From Papaver somniferum (taxonomy: Eukaryota; Streptophyta; Magnoliopsida; Ranunculales; Papaveraceae), in NCBI RefSeq assembly GCF_003573695.1, contig NC_039362.1, positions 110,711,120 through 110,775,119 on the forward strand: a DNA stretch of 64,000 bases, given 5' to 3'. Positions 35,772-47,889 of this stretch are shown one piece after another; position 1 is the stretch's first letter; each line of letters starts with the position of its first letter. The notes under the pieces were generated by a model. The model saw only the letters and a list, made by a program, of their open reading frames with translations. It made no database searches and was not told the origin of the DNA. The position numbers and the translations under genes were made by a program.

Positions 35772-37200
35772 ATTGTTAATTCTCTTAGTGTTTTGATATA
35801 AAGGGTTGCTCAAATTAACAGACAAATCACTTTGGAAGCAAACTGCGGCAGGTAAAACATTAACTTCCTTTCAAGATAACAATAACATTTGAGCATGGGA
35901 AGGAAGAGTTGGCATCACCAAAAAGTAGTGCGGCAAAATATGGTGGCAAAAGCCGACAACATCAACACTTAGTTGCATTTTGCAAGCTATAAACTAGTTG
36001 TTTGTTTGTTTGTTTCTTAGTTACCAAGAATACGATATTGGCTTAAACACCTAATAGAATATCTTTCCAATATACTTAACATTTTTATTTCGCTTAGATG
36101 GATTACAGTGTAAAATTTATAATTACATACAAACATGGATTGCTTTTCCTTGGTAAAGATTTTTATCTATTTCGTTGTATTCACTTTATATTAAACATAA
36201 AATACAAGTACATTAAATATTCATAAGACATAACTGAGTAATTTTCCTGTGAAATAGCCCATGTCGGTTCAGCACGGATCATTCCCCACTAATTATATGG
36301 ACCAGTTGTGTTTATGTATGTAGGACAAAAGAGGGTCGAGATTGTCAGGAATTTTGGATGATAGGCGTTATGTCATCGTGTAACTATATTTAATGTTAAT
36401 CCACTTACCCTCGTCCATGCCGAGGCTGTAAGCCCTGACTAATCCTAAAAACGGGTTATCTTGTTTTGGTTTACTTCATTTAAATCAAAATAGTGATTAC
36501 ATATTCTCTTACAAGAATAACAAAAACATCAGAATACAAGATAATCAAAGCCCTAATACAAATAAAAATATCAATTACGTAGTCCGAGAAGATAAAAAGC
36601 AACGAACCGTAAATATATCCCCCCAAAAAAAATGTATTTCCGAATTAATTTCGTCCATTTAATCTGATATCAAAGATGCTCCTAAAGAAAGCAATATTTT
36701 GTTCATAAACTTGTAAATCCGAACGAAATCGGATCCCCTAAATCCCATGGTTATGCATTCAAAGCGAGTATTGTTAAATTCTTGATGTTTTTGAATCAAG
36801 AATAACAAGCCACGAACCAGACGTCAAAGTTTAAAGAACTCATCACATAATGACGATGAAAAACTATCCGAAAAGGCGAAAAAATATGTCCAGAAAACAA
36901 AAAACAATGTAAAAACATCATATTCAATTAACTATAACTTGAAACTTGAAAAGGAAAATGTTTCTTGCTCAGATATAGTTCAAAATGACCAAATTTGAGA
37001 AAGAAGGATGTAATGCCTCTGAGATTTTTTATGAGAAAGGGAAAAAAATAGAAAAATTACTATTAAAATTGGTAAAAAAAAACCCTGGTAACCTAATCAC
37101 TTAACCTCATCATAATCAGTCACCACTTAGTCTAACCATATAATCTTAACGGATCCTTAACCCTATTAGATTGAGTTTCTGATACCAATATATGTAAAAG
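35772..37200. other. Unassigned AT-rich sequence
   Basis: No gene, RNA or repeat relationship is seen within the window. Probably host intergenic DNA. Confidence 0.5.
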
Positions 37201-37214
37201 AGGGAGAAGGAAGA

Positions 37215-37735
37215 AAAAACAAGTGTTCCCTCTCGTAGGGTTTCCTTTGGATAAAAAGAAGGAAAAAGAAAATAATTGTGCCTTCACTTAAGACTACTGT
37301 GAACCTTGTTATAAAATCCTGACCTAATAGAATGGGTTACTTGACCACTTAATTAAGGACTACATCCATGATTTATTAACTACACATGTTAATATATTTG
37401 TGGTGTTATTATTGAGACGGAACTTGGTGATGCCTAGTATTTTTTTATAGAGAAGTAAAATGCCGTATTTGAATAAAAGAGGGAAAAAAAGTGTGCCCTC
37501 TCGTGGGGTTTTCTTTGGATAAATGAAAACAAAAGAGATAAGAAAAAGTGTGCTTTTACGCAAGATCGAACCACAGACCGTTTTGTAAAAACCTGACCTA
37601 GTAGAATGGGTTAACTAGGACCTGCTGATTAGTTTTTTTACTTAGAATAAAAAGAAGGAAAAAGAAAATAAGTGTGTCTCACGAAACGTGACATAATAGA
37701 ATGGGTTAACTGGGAGCTGGTGATTTTCATTTATT
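37215..37735 (-). repeat. Three repeats of a tRNA-derived SINE-like unit
   Basis: Units near 37215-37345, 37470-37630 and 37650-37735 share GAAGGAAAAAGAAAAT, GTG.CC-TC.CG and AATAGAATGGGTTA. In the middle unit the minus strand reads GGTCTGTGGTTCGATCTTGC, which contains a Pol III B-box (GGTTCGATC). The parts upstream look like a D-arm (CCTAGTTAACCC). Related text recurs at 38690-38770. Family assignment is tentative. Confidence 0.4.
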
Positions 37736-38200
37736 TTTTTAACAAGAGGCAACATATATTACGTTGGAACATTTATCACATCCTAGTTTATGTAGAGAAT
37801 TAACAAGTCAGGTGGTTGAGACCACCATTCCCCACATACATTATTCTTCCTGGCTACTTTTGCTAAAGCATCTGAAGCTTTATTACAAACATTATGGACA
37901 AACACGCAAAACCACACAAGATTAATATTACACAGGTTCACACACTTGTCAAGAAGAGGCATACTCTGCCATTGGGTGAGAGAAGACTGTTGTTGTAAGT
38001 AAGTATTGTTACTAATGTTATCTGTTTCAAAGATAACATGAGACCAACCATTTGAAGTTGCCAATTGCATAGCTTCCAACATTGCACATGCTTCAACTTG
38101 TTGTATACTTGATGCTCTTTTTAAAGTTGATCTTCCCATAAGAGTATCTCCAGTGTGATGTGATGTGCTTCCTATGTGGCAGGGGTATGAAGACATCCTT
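37728..38200 (-). pseudogene. LINE 3' fragment with RNase H domain
   Basis: The minus-strand frame 38196-37783 encodes an RVT_3-type RNase H: EACAMLEAMQLATSNGW, then IFETDN (an acidic catalytic position), then KASDALAKVARK. This is the domain at the end of plant LINE ORF2. The DNA continues on the minus strand to a short A-rich end near 37728 (TTGTTAAAAAAATAAATG), as in a LINE 3' UTR. It is 5'-truncated near 38200. Target duplications were not resolved. Confidence 0.65.
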
Positions 38201-38245
38201 TGAAAGTTTAAAATCTAGTTTTACCATAATTTTAGGAATATGAGA

Positions 38246-38568
38246 AAAACAATCTCCAACGGGTTAATGTTTAGATTACGAATGTAATCTATTTGTGTTT
38301 ATCTGATTGGTTAGACTTGCATTTTTTTAATCTTATTAACTTTTTCAGTTACTTTTATGTAAAACGGTGATTAGGAATCCTTGCATCCTTCAAGAGAACC
38401 TCTAAAAGTAGAGGGTGCGTTAGAGGATGTGAGAGTAACTAACACACCAACTCATCTCCACGTTCAATATCACATCTCCGAGGAGAATATTTTTTGGTAA
38501 AAGTCCACTAAAACCTACGTGGCCTTGAACATAGGAAAATTTCATCGTCTTATTGGAAATGCTCTAAC
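38246..38568. mobile_element. Possible MITE
   Basis: The left end CAATCTCCAACGGG and the right end TATTGGAAATGCTCTAA are imperfect inverted repeats of the widespread plant GAGCATCTCCAA type. The interior is AT-rich and noncoding. No clear target duplication was found. Confidence 0.25.
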
Positions 38569-38760
38569 ATATGCTCCTGCAGAATTTCTTGTTATTATGC
38601 CAATTCCATCTAAAAGATATTCATGGCTATAAGAAGCATCAATACTAATTTTGAGGAACTGTAAAGGGGGAGGTGATTATTTTATTTTAGGAGCTCACGC
38701 CTTTAAAGAAGGAAAAAGATATTAAGTGCGCCCTCACGCATTTAAAGAAGGAAAAAGAAA

Positions 38761-38805
38761 CCTTCAGTTTACAAAACTGACGCTCTACCACTGAGCTATA
38801 AGAGC
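38761..38805 (-). pseudogene. 5' half of tRNA-Thr(UGU)-like gene
   Basis: The minus strand from 38805 reads GCTCTTATAGCTCAGTGGTA, with an intact D-arm/A-box, and continues into an anticodon arm with loop TTTGTAA, anticodon TGT. After GAAGG the T-arm and acceptor 3' strand are missing, and A/T-rich SINE-like repeat follows. It cannot fold as a full tRNA. It is the head of a SINE or a retro-inserted tRNA half. Confidence 0.6.
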
Positions 38806-39590
38806 ATGGTTGTTTAAGCTGTGCACATTTAATCTCGAGCTGACGAAATTACTTTTAATCCACTTTAATCTTTATAACACAAGCATTTTTAGTGTTAGGA
38901 TGGTAGATAGAATACAATGCAAAAGTAGATGGATGATAATAAGAAAAAGAAAAATTGAATTGGATAAGTTATTTGTTCTATAAGTTGTCCTTGAACAATA
39001 TATATTGCTAGACCGTACCTTAAATGAGCGAAGCACTACCGTGTTGAATTTGTGTTACCAAGAAAGTAGGAGGTACTCCTACCCAAGTATAAGAGATGCT
39101 CTCTTTACAAGCACAAGGAGAGTGCACGTGCCATGCACGTTATCAGACTCTAGGTGTTCCACAATTTTTTACGGATAAATACTGGCCTGAAAGTTGCATA
39201 ATTTTTGATCTCCATGAAGATCCAGTAAGAACCGATGAAGAAATAGAGAAATTTTTATTTAAGATCCGTATATATGTTTATAATTTTAATTATACCCCTA
39301 CTATAATTCGCATATCCAACATAAGCTTTTTCCAATCTAACGGATGAGATATAAATATAAGTTATATCTGATGGCTGATATGAATAGTTCACACGGAAAT
39401 ATACTAATCAGATCCGACGGCAGAATTTTAAATCACGAAAATCCGACGTCTATTGAGCATTGAGCTTAAAGAATTGTTGCTCTCATTAAAAGGGGAGAGA
39501 TGTTTTGCTACATAATCGGCACACTCATTGGCAAGTTTGTTAGTGTGCAAGCAAGATCTCAAAAGAAATTAAAAGAAACACAATCTCTTA
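38806..39590. other. Unassigned sequence
   Basis: One 83-codon ORF (39096-39347 plus) without a recognisable motif. Otherwise featureless. Confidence 0.4.
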
Positions 39591-39598
39591 TAATGTTC

Positions 39599-39770
39599 CT
39601 TGTAGCGTCGTACCTCTCCATGAATTGCTTTAACGAGTGCTTGATAGTCTGATTCGATGATGGTGATCCCACTGAGCATTTTTGCGTCTGATAGTACTAT
39701 TTGTTGCCAATTGTACTTGGACAAACACAATTTACCTTCTAGAGCTTGACAACAGTATATATACATAGAA
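39599..39770 (-). pseudogene. Short LINE RNase H fragment
   Basis: On the minus strand the phrase GITIIESDYQALVKAIHGE fits the RVT_3 RNase H region of plant LINEs (ESD carrying the acidic residue). Only about 50 codons are recognisable, with no tail or flanking duplication. It shares the family type, but not the sequence, with 37783-38196. Confidence 0.5.
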
Positions 39771-39829
39771 GAGAAGAAGTGAACACTCAAGTGTGCAAAC
39801 AAGAGATGGAGCAAACATGTCAAGAATAG

Positions 39830-40900
39830 TACAGACGAAGTAGCTCACTCACACTAAATGAGGAAAAACAATTGTAGAGGGATCATTTACATAGCCTGGA
39901 TGGAGGAGGTAGAATTAATGTGAATCCCATCAATGACAGACAAAAGGCAGAAAAAGGTCAAAAAGATAAAATTACACATCCATACACATTATCTTGTAGC
40001 CGAGAAAAAAGAATTAGTTTACATTTTTAACGTCGAATGATACATACTCCCTCCCTTTGAATATTTGGTAAGAATTTGAACTTGGCTATCTTTTGAATTT
40101 TCGGACAAATTTTCTCCAGACATGACATTTTAAGTTGTAGGTTGGTAATACAATGCATGTTAAGCAATTGGGATATGCTTGGCGGCAAAAGTTTGTGTTT
40201 CTGTTAAAGTAAATCAGTATAGCATTAATTGATATTATTAGTGTAAGAATCTTCCTCCTTCCAAACAATTGATATTATTAGTGTAAGAATTGATAATGAC
40301 TATGTATGGTATTACAAGTACAAATTGAAGTTGCGGTAGTAGAAGGACATGACAGAGGCCCAATCATAGTGTGGTAATTGTATAATCATTTAGAGAAGAA
40401 AAAATGTGAACTGTTCAATATTGTTTTGTACATATAGCGATTCAGAAGGTTGGGTAGTAATATTAAAAAAAAAGGTAGGTAAAGTGTTGCTTTACAATGT
40501 GAATAACCACAACAAGATTTAGATCAAAGAGATACACGCACCCGTACACACAAGATGCTCATCCTAGTCCAAGAATACTCCTCCCTAGTAATATAACTTT
40601 GTAAAAAGCAATCAAACCCACCACCACTACCATTACCACCGCCAACACAACAACCACCACAGCCACCATGATCTATATTGACTTCCTTTTCTTTCGTCCG
40701 TGTTCGTCAAAAGTTGGAATTATCAAAAGGTACTAATATAGTGCGCTTAGTTAGTGACAGGTACATCCATTAAGAGTCCAATGATCGAAAGTTAATTAAA
40801 AGAAAAATGGACCCATTTTTTTATCACCTGGTCCTATACACATGTGGGACATCTAATGACTGTAGATAAAATATCTAAACTACCCTTTTATACTGATAGA
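39830..40900. other. Unassigned sequence
   Basis: It includes a 23-bp direct repeat (TTGATATTATTAGTGTAAGAA at 40230 and 40268). A phrase near 40046 (CTCCCTCCC) resembles one end of a Stowaway MITE, but no partner end is present. Confidence 0.4.
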
Positions 40901-41339
40901 TTTTAAAGCAGACTAATTTAAAGTTTCCATAATTTTTTTCTACCAATTCTCAGATCTGAATTCTGCTTTCTCTCTCTCCTCTTTGTGCTTCTGGATTTGG
41001 ACTAGGGTTTCTGATATTTCTTTTGTGATTTTTTCAGGTATGTGACGTAACCTTTCTCGTTCCACTTTCTGCTACTATTTTTTCTGTTTTTGTTTATGTT
41101 TTCAATTGAATCATGAAGATCAGTTCGTATTTCATGATGTTTTTAGTTTTTATTTCGCTTTTGTAACTCGAATTGTAATGTTTGAATATTTATCGGTTAG
41201 TTTTTTGTTCATTTTTTTGTTTTTTTTATGAATCTTGTTAGTAATTATTCGATTCTTTTTTGTTACATTATTATGTTTTTAAATCATTATAATTTTCGAT
41301 TTGATTATCTTTTTGTTTTCCTTTCGAAATCATGCTTGT

Positions 41340-42245
41340 TTGCTGCCTCGGATGGTATTATCCGGCATTACATATATGGTATACTGACAAAAAATGCTTT
41401 TGGTTCTGTTTCATTCATAGTTTTGTCATGTTTTTTAGTTTGATCCATCAATACATACATGCAATACTGAAATATGTGTTTCGATTCTGTTATTTTCATA
41501 GATTCCTTACTTATTCTTGACATGCAATTGATTTTTTAGTTCATGAATATGCAGTACATATATGGCATACTGACAGAAACTGCTTTTGATTCTGTTTCAT
41601 TCATAGTTTTGTCACCTTTTTAGTTTGATCCATGAGTACGTACATGCAATACTGAAATATGTGTTTCTATTCTGTTATTTTCATATATTCCTCACTTGTT
41701 CTTGACATGCAGTTGATTTTTAGTTCATGAATATGCATTACATATATGGCATACTGACAGAAACTGCTTTTGATTCTATTTCATTCATAGTTTTATCACT
41801 TTTTTTAGTTTGATTCATGAGTGCGTACATGCAATACTGAAACATGTGTTTCAATTCTGTTATTTTCATAGATTCCTTGCTTATTTTGTTATTTTCATAG
41901 ATTCCTTACTCATGAATATGCAGTATATATAAGGCATACTGACAGAAACTGCTATTGATTCTATTTCATTCATAGTTCTATCACTTTTTTTAGTTTCATC
42001 CATGAGTACGTACATGCAATACTGAAACATGTGTTTCGATTATGTTATTTTCATAGCTTCCTTACTTATTCTTGACATGCAGTTGATTTTTTAGTTCATG
42101 AATATGCAGTACATATATGGCATACTGAAACAAACTGCTTTTGTTATATTTCATTCATACGTTTGTCATTTTTTTAGTTTGATCCATGAGTACGTACATG
42201 CAATACTGAAATGTGTGTTTCGATTCTGTTATTTTTTGTCATGGA
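41340..42245 (+). repeat. Five tandem repeats of about 185 bp in the MULE leader intron
   Basis: Anchors such as CATATATGGCATACTGAC occur at 41371, 41557, 41741, 41924 and 42112 (spacing 183-188). Each unit also has CATGAGTACGTACATGCAAT and TGACATGCAGTTGATTTT. Units are similar but not identical. Confidence 0.85.
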
Positions 42246-42389
42246 GTTTATTTTATAGATTGTTTATTAATGTTGTGTTTTGATACTGTTATGTTTTCGT
42301 CACATTTGTATGTTCAAACATGTCTCATGTTGATGGTTCCAATGCAAATACTTATTGCTATTCATTTGTCTACTATAAGGAATATCATT

Positions 42390-42709
42390 TTTCCTACCTG
42401 GTTACATTTGGTTCGAGTATCGCTGATTTGAAGTATTGTATTTGTGAGAATTGGAGAACTTTTTTGTCCTTCTGATATTGTTATAAATTTTGTTGACAAT
42501 GGAACGAAAGTTCCTATGGTTGCAGATTTTTAACTTCATGGTCTCTATGCGTTGAATTTTGCAAAGCGAGCACCGTTCTTTCAATTGTGTGTGGAATGTC
42601 TTTTGTCGGGTGCTTCTAGTTCTAGTTTTAGTGATATTGACAACAATTATGAACTTATTAGAAGTGCTAGTGATAGTTATGAAAGTGATGGAAAATAAGT
42701 TGCCAAACC
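42390..42709 (+). pseudogene. MULE transposase, N-terminal exon
   Basis: With two frame changes the DNA gives phrases usual at the N-terminus of MuDR-type transposases: ADLKYCICENW, then FVDNGTKVPMV, then LHGLYALNFAKRAPFFQL. Stops (near 42530 and 42690) make it non-functional. The exon is cut at 42709 by solo LTR F and resumes at 44104 after the AAACC duplication. Confidence 0.65.
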
Positions 42710-44098
42710 TGAAAAAGCGGGGGTCTAACAACCTCACCCAATATTTCGCTTAGCAATCTGTATGGACTAACTCCAATATACTTTTCAAGAGAATCATCTA
42801 GACAGTCAGACTCAATCTTAATAAAAAGTATATCAAAGAGTTATATCTCAATTTCTCAATTCAATCCGCAATCAAACAAATAAGAATTTGCGAGCGTGAT
42901 TGAATATAAGAGAAATAACTTAAACGGTACCAAAGACCAATGTTCAAGGATCAATCAATTTCAATCAACAACCCAAGGTTGGATTTACCAATTGATCGAT
43001 TCAACGCACAACCTGTGATATTTCAATTATATAAAAAAATATAATGCGGAAAAGAAATAACACAAACACCAGAAGTTTTGTTAACGAGGAAACCGCAAAT
43101 GCAAAAAAAAACCCGGAACCTAGTTCAGATTTGAACACCACATTATATTAAGCCGCCACAGACGCTAGTCTACTTCAAAGCTAACTTCGGCCTGGAATGT
43201 AGTTGAGCCCTAATCAATCTCACACTGATCAAGGTACAGTCGCGTTCCTTACGCCTCTTGAACCACGTCGTATTCTACGCACTTGATTCCCTTAGATGAT
43301 CTCACCCACAACTAAGAGTTGCTACGACCCAAAGTCGAAGACTTGATAAACAAATCTGTATCACGCATAATAGTATATTGAATAGATAAATATGTCTCCC
43401 ACAGATATACCTACGAGTTTTTGTTCCGTCTTTTGATAAATCAAGGTGAACAAGAACCAATTGATAACCCGGGCTTATAATCCCGAAGAACGGCCTAGTA
43501 TTATCAATCACCTCACAATAATCTTAATTGTGAGAACACACCATGTTTATATCCAAAGACGGTTACTTGTTATAAACTCTCATTCCAATCATTGAAACTT
43601 TCTTAGAGGATGTTAAAATAGTTGTTATTCACAAACTATTTTCATCAAAAGCGATTTTCAAGTTATTGAAATAATCAACATGACTTTAGTCACGAGTAAA
43701 GATGAACTTGGCTAAAGCGAAAGCTTACCAACACATATTTCGATAAATAGATAGGCGAGATAAACTCAGCTCGAAATAGCAAATGTGTATAATTGAAGTC
43801 TATATAGCAATACGACTTTTGTCTCAAATATGAGATAGAGTAGATAGACTTTTGAGTGATACATAAGTTCAAGTCTCCACATACCTTTTGTTGATGAAGT
43901 TCTACAAGTTTCCTTGAGTAGTTCTTCCTCTTCAACCGATGAACGCCGTGGAGTCTAAGGCTCAACTACACTTACTATCCTAATACGAAACTTAGTTATA
44001 AGTACACTAGAAATCAAGACTTATAGTTTTGGCAACTAAACTTGAAAAAAAACTTGAGATAGTAACGCTTGCGAGTTCGACCGAGAAATGCTCTAACA
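42710..44098 (-). repeat. Solo Copia LTR F with internal deletion
   Basis: TGAAAAAGCGGGGG...GCTCTAACA, flanked by AAACC at 42705-42709 and 44099-44103. No PBS, purine tract or internal region. Relative to copy B about 1.1 kb is missing near 43537 (the TATA and palindromic-module part). It sits inside a transposase exon. Confidence 0.9.
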
Positions 44099-44103
44099 AA
44101 ACC

Positions 44104-45590
44104 TCTTCTTTTAGATGAGTAAGAGAATGTTTTCGAAGATTCGGACAAGCTTTTCAGTGGTGGTGTTCAAGTTATTCGCTTAGCGTGTCAAAAGTACTGT
44201 TTGAGAACTGGGTATCGTGTTACGAAAGTGAACAATAATCGAGAGAGGTTCACAATAGAATGCAGTAAAGTACCATGCATATGGATGATTCATGCAGTTG
44301 CAATTGATGCTGCTTGTGATGTTTTCAGGATAAAAAAGTATGTTGGCGGGCACACTTGTGGCAGTGGAGTCAAGTTGAGGAGTCCATCTGTATCAAAGAA
44401 GATTGTAAATCACCTTATTCATGATTATGTCATGCATAACCCACTTATCAAGCCTCGGGAGATTGCAGATTACATCAAAGTTGGGGCTGGTGTTAACATC
44501 AAGTATCACCATGCATACCATGGGTTAGAACTTTCACACCAGGAGATTTTTGGCAATGATGTGAAGTCTTATACCAATCTGGTCTGGTGGGTTAATGCTT
44601 TGAAGGAAACAAATTTAGGATCTTATATGGATTTTCAGTTTAATGATGCAACTAAGAAACTCGAAAGGTCGTTTATTGCAATCGGTGCTTTTATTGAAGG
44701 TTATAAGTTTTGTCGACCAATGATCTTTTGCGATGCAACTTTTCTAACTGGTAGATTCAAAGGCGGATTGATGGTTGCGACTTGTCTTAATGGCTATCAA
44801 AGCAAGTGCTATTTTCCTCTTTTATTGTTACAGTTCATTGGTTATGTACTGTTTTTTTTTGTAGTATAGCATATATGTACTGTTTAGTTTATGACAGTAT
44901 GACACATATGTACTGTTTTTAGTTTATTAGTTATGTACTGTTCAGTTTACGATGGTCTATCATATATGTACTGCATTTTTTTATGCAGGGTTTTATCCTT
45001 TAGCATATGCATTAGTCCCTGGAGAAGATGTTGATAATTGGGATTGGTTTATGCGTAATCTCCAGAAAGTTTTTGATGATCCCCCATCACATTTGTGACT
45101 GATTATGGTGAAGGACTATTGAGGGAAATTCCTAATGTTTTCCCTAAAGCTCATCGTGGTTATTGTTACTGCGACTATCCCATTAGGAAATCAGATGAGA
45201 AATTTAAAGATGATATTGTTTCAAAAAAAGTTGCGTATGCTCTTTCACTAGCTAGGTATGAAGAAGCACTGAGAGAAATGGAATTGACGGGAAGGGATTG
45301 GGTTGAAAAATATTGCGCAATATTCCTAGGGATAATTGGTCAAGCGCATTCTTCCTTGGTTGTAGGTTTGGTCAGGCTACATTAAGTGTTGATGAGTCAT
45401 TCAATAATTGGATTCGGCGTGAAAAGAGGTTGCTTGCCCGCACTCTTGTTGACATGATCAGGGTTTTTTTTTTGTGCTCATTAAATGTATTGTATTTTAG
45501 ATTTTGTTTTTACAAATGCTCATTGTGTTTCATATACATGTTACGCATTATGGAGTTGTATCAGAACGCCGCGAACTCAGCCTTCTGATA
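44104..45590 (+). pseudogene. MULE transposase, DNA-binding and catalytic part
   Basis: Catalyses cut-and-paste transposition in MuDR elements. 44180-44420 holds the MuDR DNA-binding domain (YRVTKVNNNRERF, then GGHTCG). The DDE core starts with FCDATFLTGRFKGGL (first Asp) near 44730. The second Asp lies in FVTDYGEGL near 45095. ESFNNW near 45390 would be the Glu region. An intron at 44802-44987 has a GC donor (A|GCAAGT) and ATGCAG acceptor. Its removal joins to FYPLAYALVPGED. One extra base near 45085 and another shift near 45312 break the frame. The last recognisable phrase is MELYQ near 45550. Confidence 0.8.
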
Positions 45591-45599
45591 GGAACCTGA

Positions 45600-47880
45600 A
45601 TTCCTCACTCCTACCTCTCAAGTGTTACCTGACCCGACATCAGAAGTAGTAGACCTTGATATTTCTGTATTCCGCAAGGAATTTGAAGAATATATCAAAA
45701 TATGATGAGTGCCTATGTCTCTCTTCATATTGTATTGAAACTCAAGATCCTAGATGAATTGTTCACTAGTATAGAGCCTAATGAGTATTTAAGCTCCTAG
45801 TTGTGATGTCGGGGCTGCTGCATAATAAGCTCCTAGCTGCATTATTCACTAGTGCCGGAGCCTGCTGAGTATTTATCCTGTGCTATGTTCCCGGCTGAAC
45901 TCTTAATATTGACATGATATGACAATTAATGTTCACTCTCAGCTGGGTAGCACGAATTTCCCAAAGTGTTAGGATTAAGGTGCGGATGAAGGTACTCATC
46001 CGGGGACGCGCTAGATGCGCTGCTCTCCAGAATAAAAATTAGTGATTTTGTATCAACGTGCAAAATTCACTAAAAAAATTGATTAATTTTGTGTCGATTC
46101 ACAAAATTCAATTTTTGACCTAATTTTGCCAATTTATAAAAATTAGGTTTTTTGCCCCAAAACGGAGCATGCACGATATCTCGATCCCTATTGATCGAGA
46201 CTAAACCTAGGCAAGCTAGGAAAACGTCCCCTGGAGCTAGTAGAAATACAATTCTACCAAAAATCGGAAACCAGGAAGAAAAAGGGAAACCAGGGAGAAA
46301 CGATCACGGCCATACGACTTGGCCGGTCAATTTGGCAAGCCTGGCCCCTTCCTGGCGCGACCAAACAAGTTCCATGGTGTTCACGAGCGGTCCCTCTATT
46401 ATCCAGGTCAATCAGAATTCTCCTAACCCGCATGAAGTGTTCAAAATTACCAGCCAAAATAAGCCAGTCGAGCGGCCCCAAAAGGGTCTTAAATAGGCCA
46501 AGACCTCCCATGCCAGTTTTAAATTGACCACAACCGCTCAACTTAGCCGGACGAATTAGCTGGCTTAAATTCAATCCTGGACGACCAATGAGGTGTCACT
46601 ATGCTCACCGATGACCCGTCTTTGGCCTTGACCAATCACGTCGCTCCTAGCCCGCACGTACTACTCTGAATCATAGGCCAAAGTAGGCTGGTCATGCCAC
46701 TTATAAAATCTCAAACAAATTCAACGGCAACCAACAACTGCCGCAAATCATCACAACCGTTGAAGTTAACCGGCTGATTTGACCGGCCTAGATTTAACTT
46801 GAGCTAACCAATGAGGTGCCATGATGACCACCGGTCATCCCTCTCCCATGAGGACCTGTGACCCAGTCCTCAAACTATACGAGATAACTCCTGGAAGCCT
46901 CTCAAGGATAGCCGGTCATGATCCTTATAAGACCATGAAATCCACGACTGGTCTAGACAGGCTATGAACAACGATGCTTTACATGCATCGATTATACTTA
47001 AACTACTTACTTAACAACGATGCTTTACATGCATCGATTACAGATGATATTTTATAAATATCGATTTTACAAAAAATTTAATTATTTAACCTAAAAGCAC
47101 CACATGTTATTTTCTGAGCACCGGCTCATAACAAATCTTATTTGTACGGCTTGACTTAGTCAAGGGCCTCATCCAGGTAAATCAAATTATATGAGTAGGC
47201 TTTTACCTGGGATCCTTAGTAATATAAATCATGCCAGTCATGACTAAGTTCTTTTTCCTACAAATACTCGAGACATCAAACATGTCATAACTGGGGAATG
47301 CACATCAGGGTATTGGTTTGGCGGTTTACAACGTGCAGCGTGCAACACGCCCATTAAGAGAAAGTTCATGTAATAACGAATAAGTGACAGGTAGAGGAGT
47401 AGTGGGAGTACAAACCGACCATTCTTCCCATAACTACAAGACACGATTTTCATCACTCACCCATGATCTCCACTACTTCACAACTCTCACTTCCAACGAG
47501 ATCAGTGTATTCGACTATGAATTGTATATATATATATATTTTCAATCTATTTCAACCAAGGGGATTGGTGATCAACACAGGTATTCAGAAACCATCCAGG
47601 ATTCACAGCTTACATTTTGTAAGCAAATTCTACATTCTGATACAAGTCATAAAACTACACTTCACCGAATTCATCATTCTGATCTCAACACTTTGCTTCC
47701 CTCCCTAAGATCAACCCTTTTCCTTCATCTTGTGACCGAAGCAAGACTGGAACGACCATTTCTTGGTTTAGGCCAGGATTGTACAGATTGATCTCTCGAT
47801 TCTAAAGTACTCTCGTGCAGTACATTTGTTTAAGGTTTAGATTTGTTTCTCACCAGGATACCCAATTTTCCATTTTTATC
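45600..47880. other. Unclassified insert, GC-richer, LTR-like
   Basis: It interrupts the MULE between MELYQ and LLKEHIQIGRVW. The sequence is GC-richer than its flanks with many GGCCGG-like and CCGGTCA motifs. A TG start at 45967 (TGTTAGGATTAAGG) is possible, but no matching end or duplication was found. A 28-bp direct repeat (AACAACGATGCTTTACATGC...) lies at 46971 and 47013. No protein domain was recognised in the ORFs 46152-46496 or 47384-47791. It is most likely a solo LTR or decayed gypsy element. Confidence 0.4.
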
Positions 47881-47889
47881 CAGGATCAG

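Noticed and set aside
38756..38806. Functional tRNA-Thr gene
   Set aside because: The T-arm, B-box and acceptor 3' strand are missing, so only a 5' half is present.
39096..39347. 83-codon ORF in quiet sequence
   Set aside because: No recognisable domain, homologous copy or gene context in the window.
40046..40110. CTCCCTCCC phrase resembling a Stowaway MITE end
   Set aside because: No inverted partner or TA duplication was found nearby.
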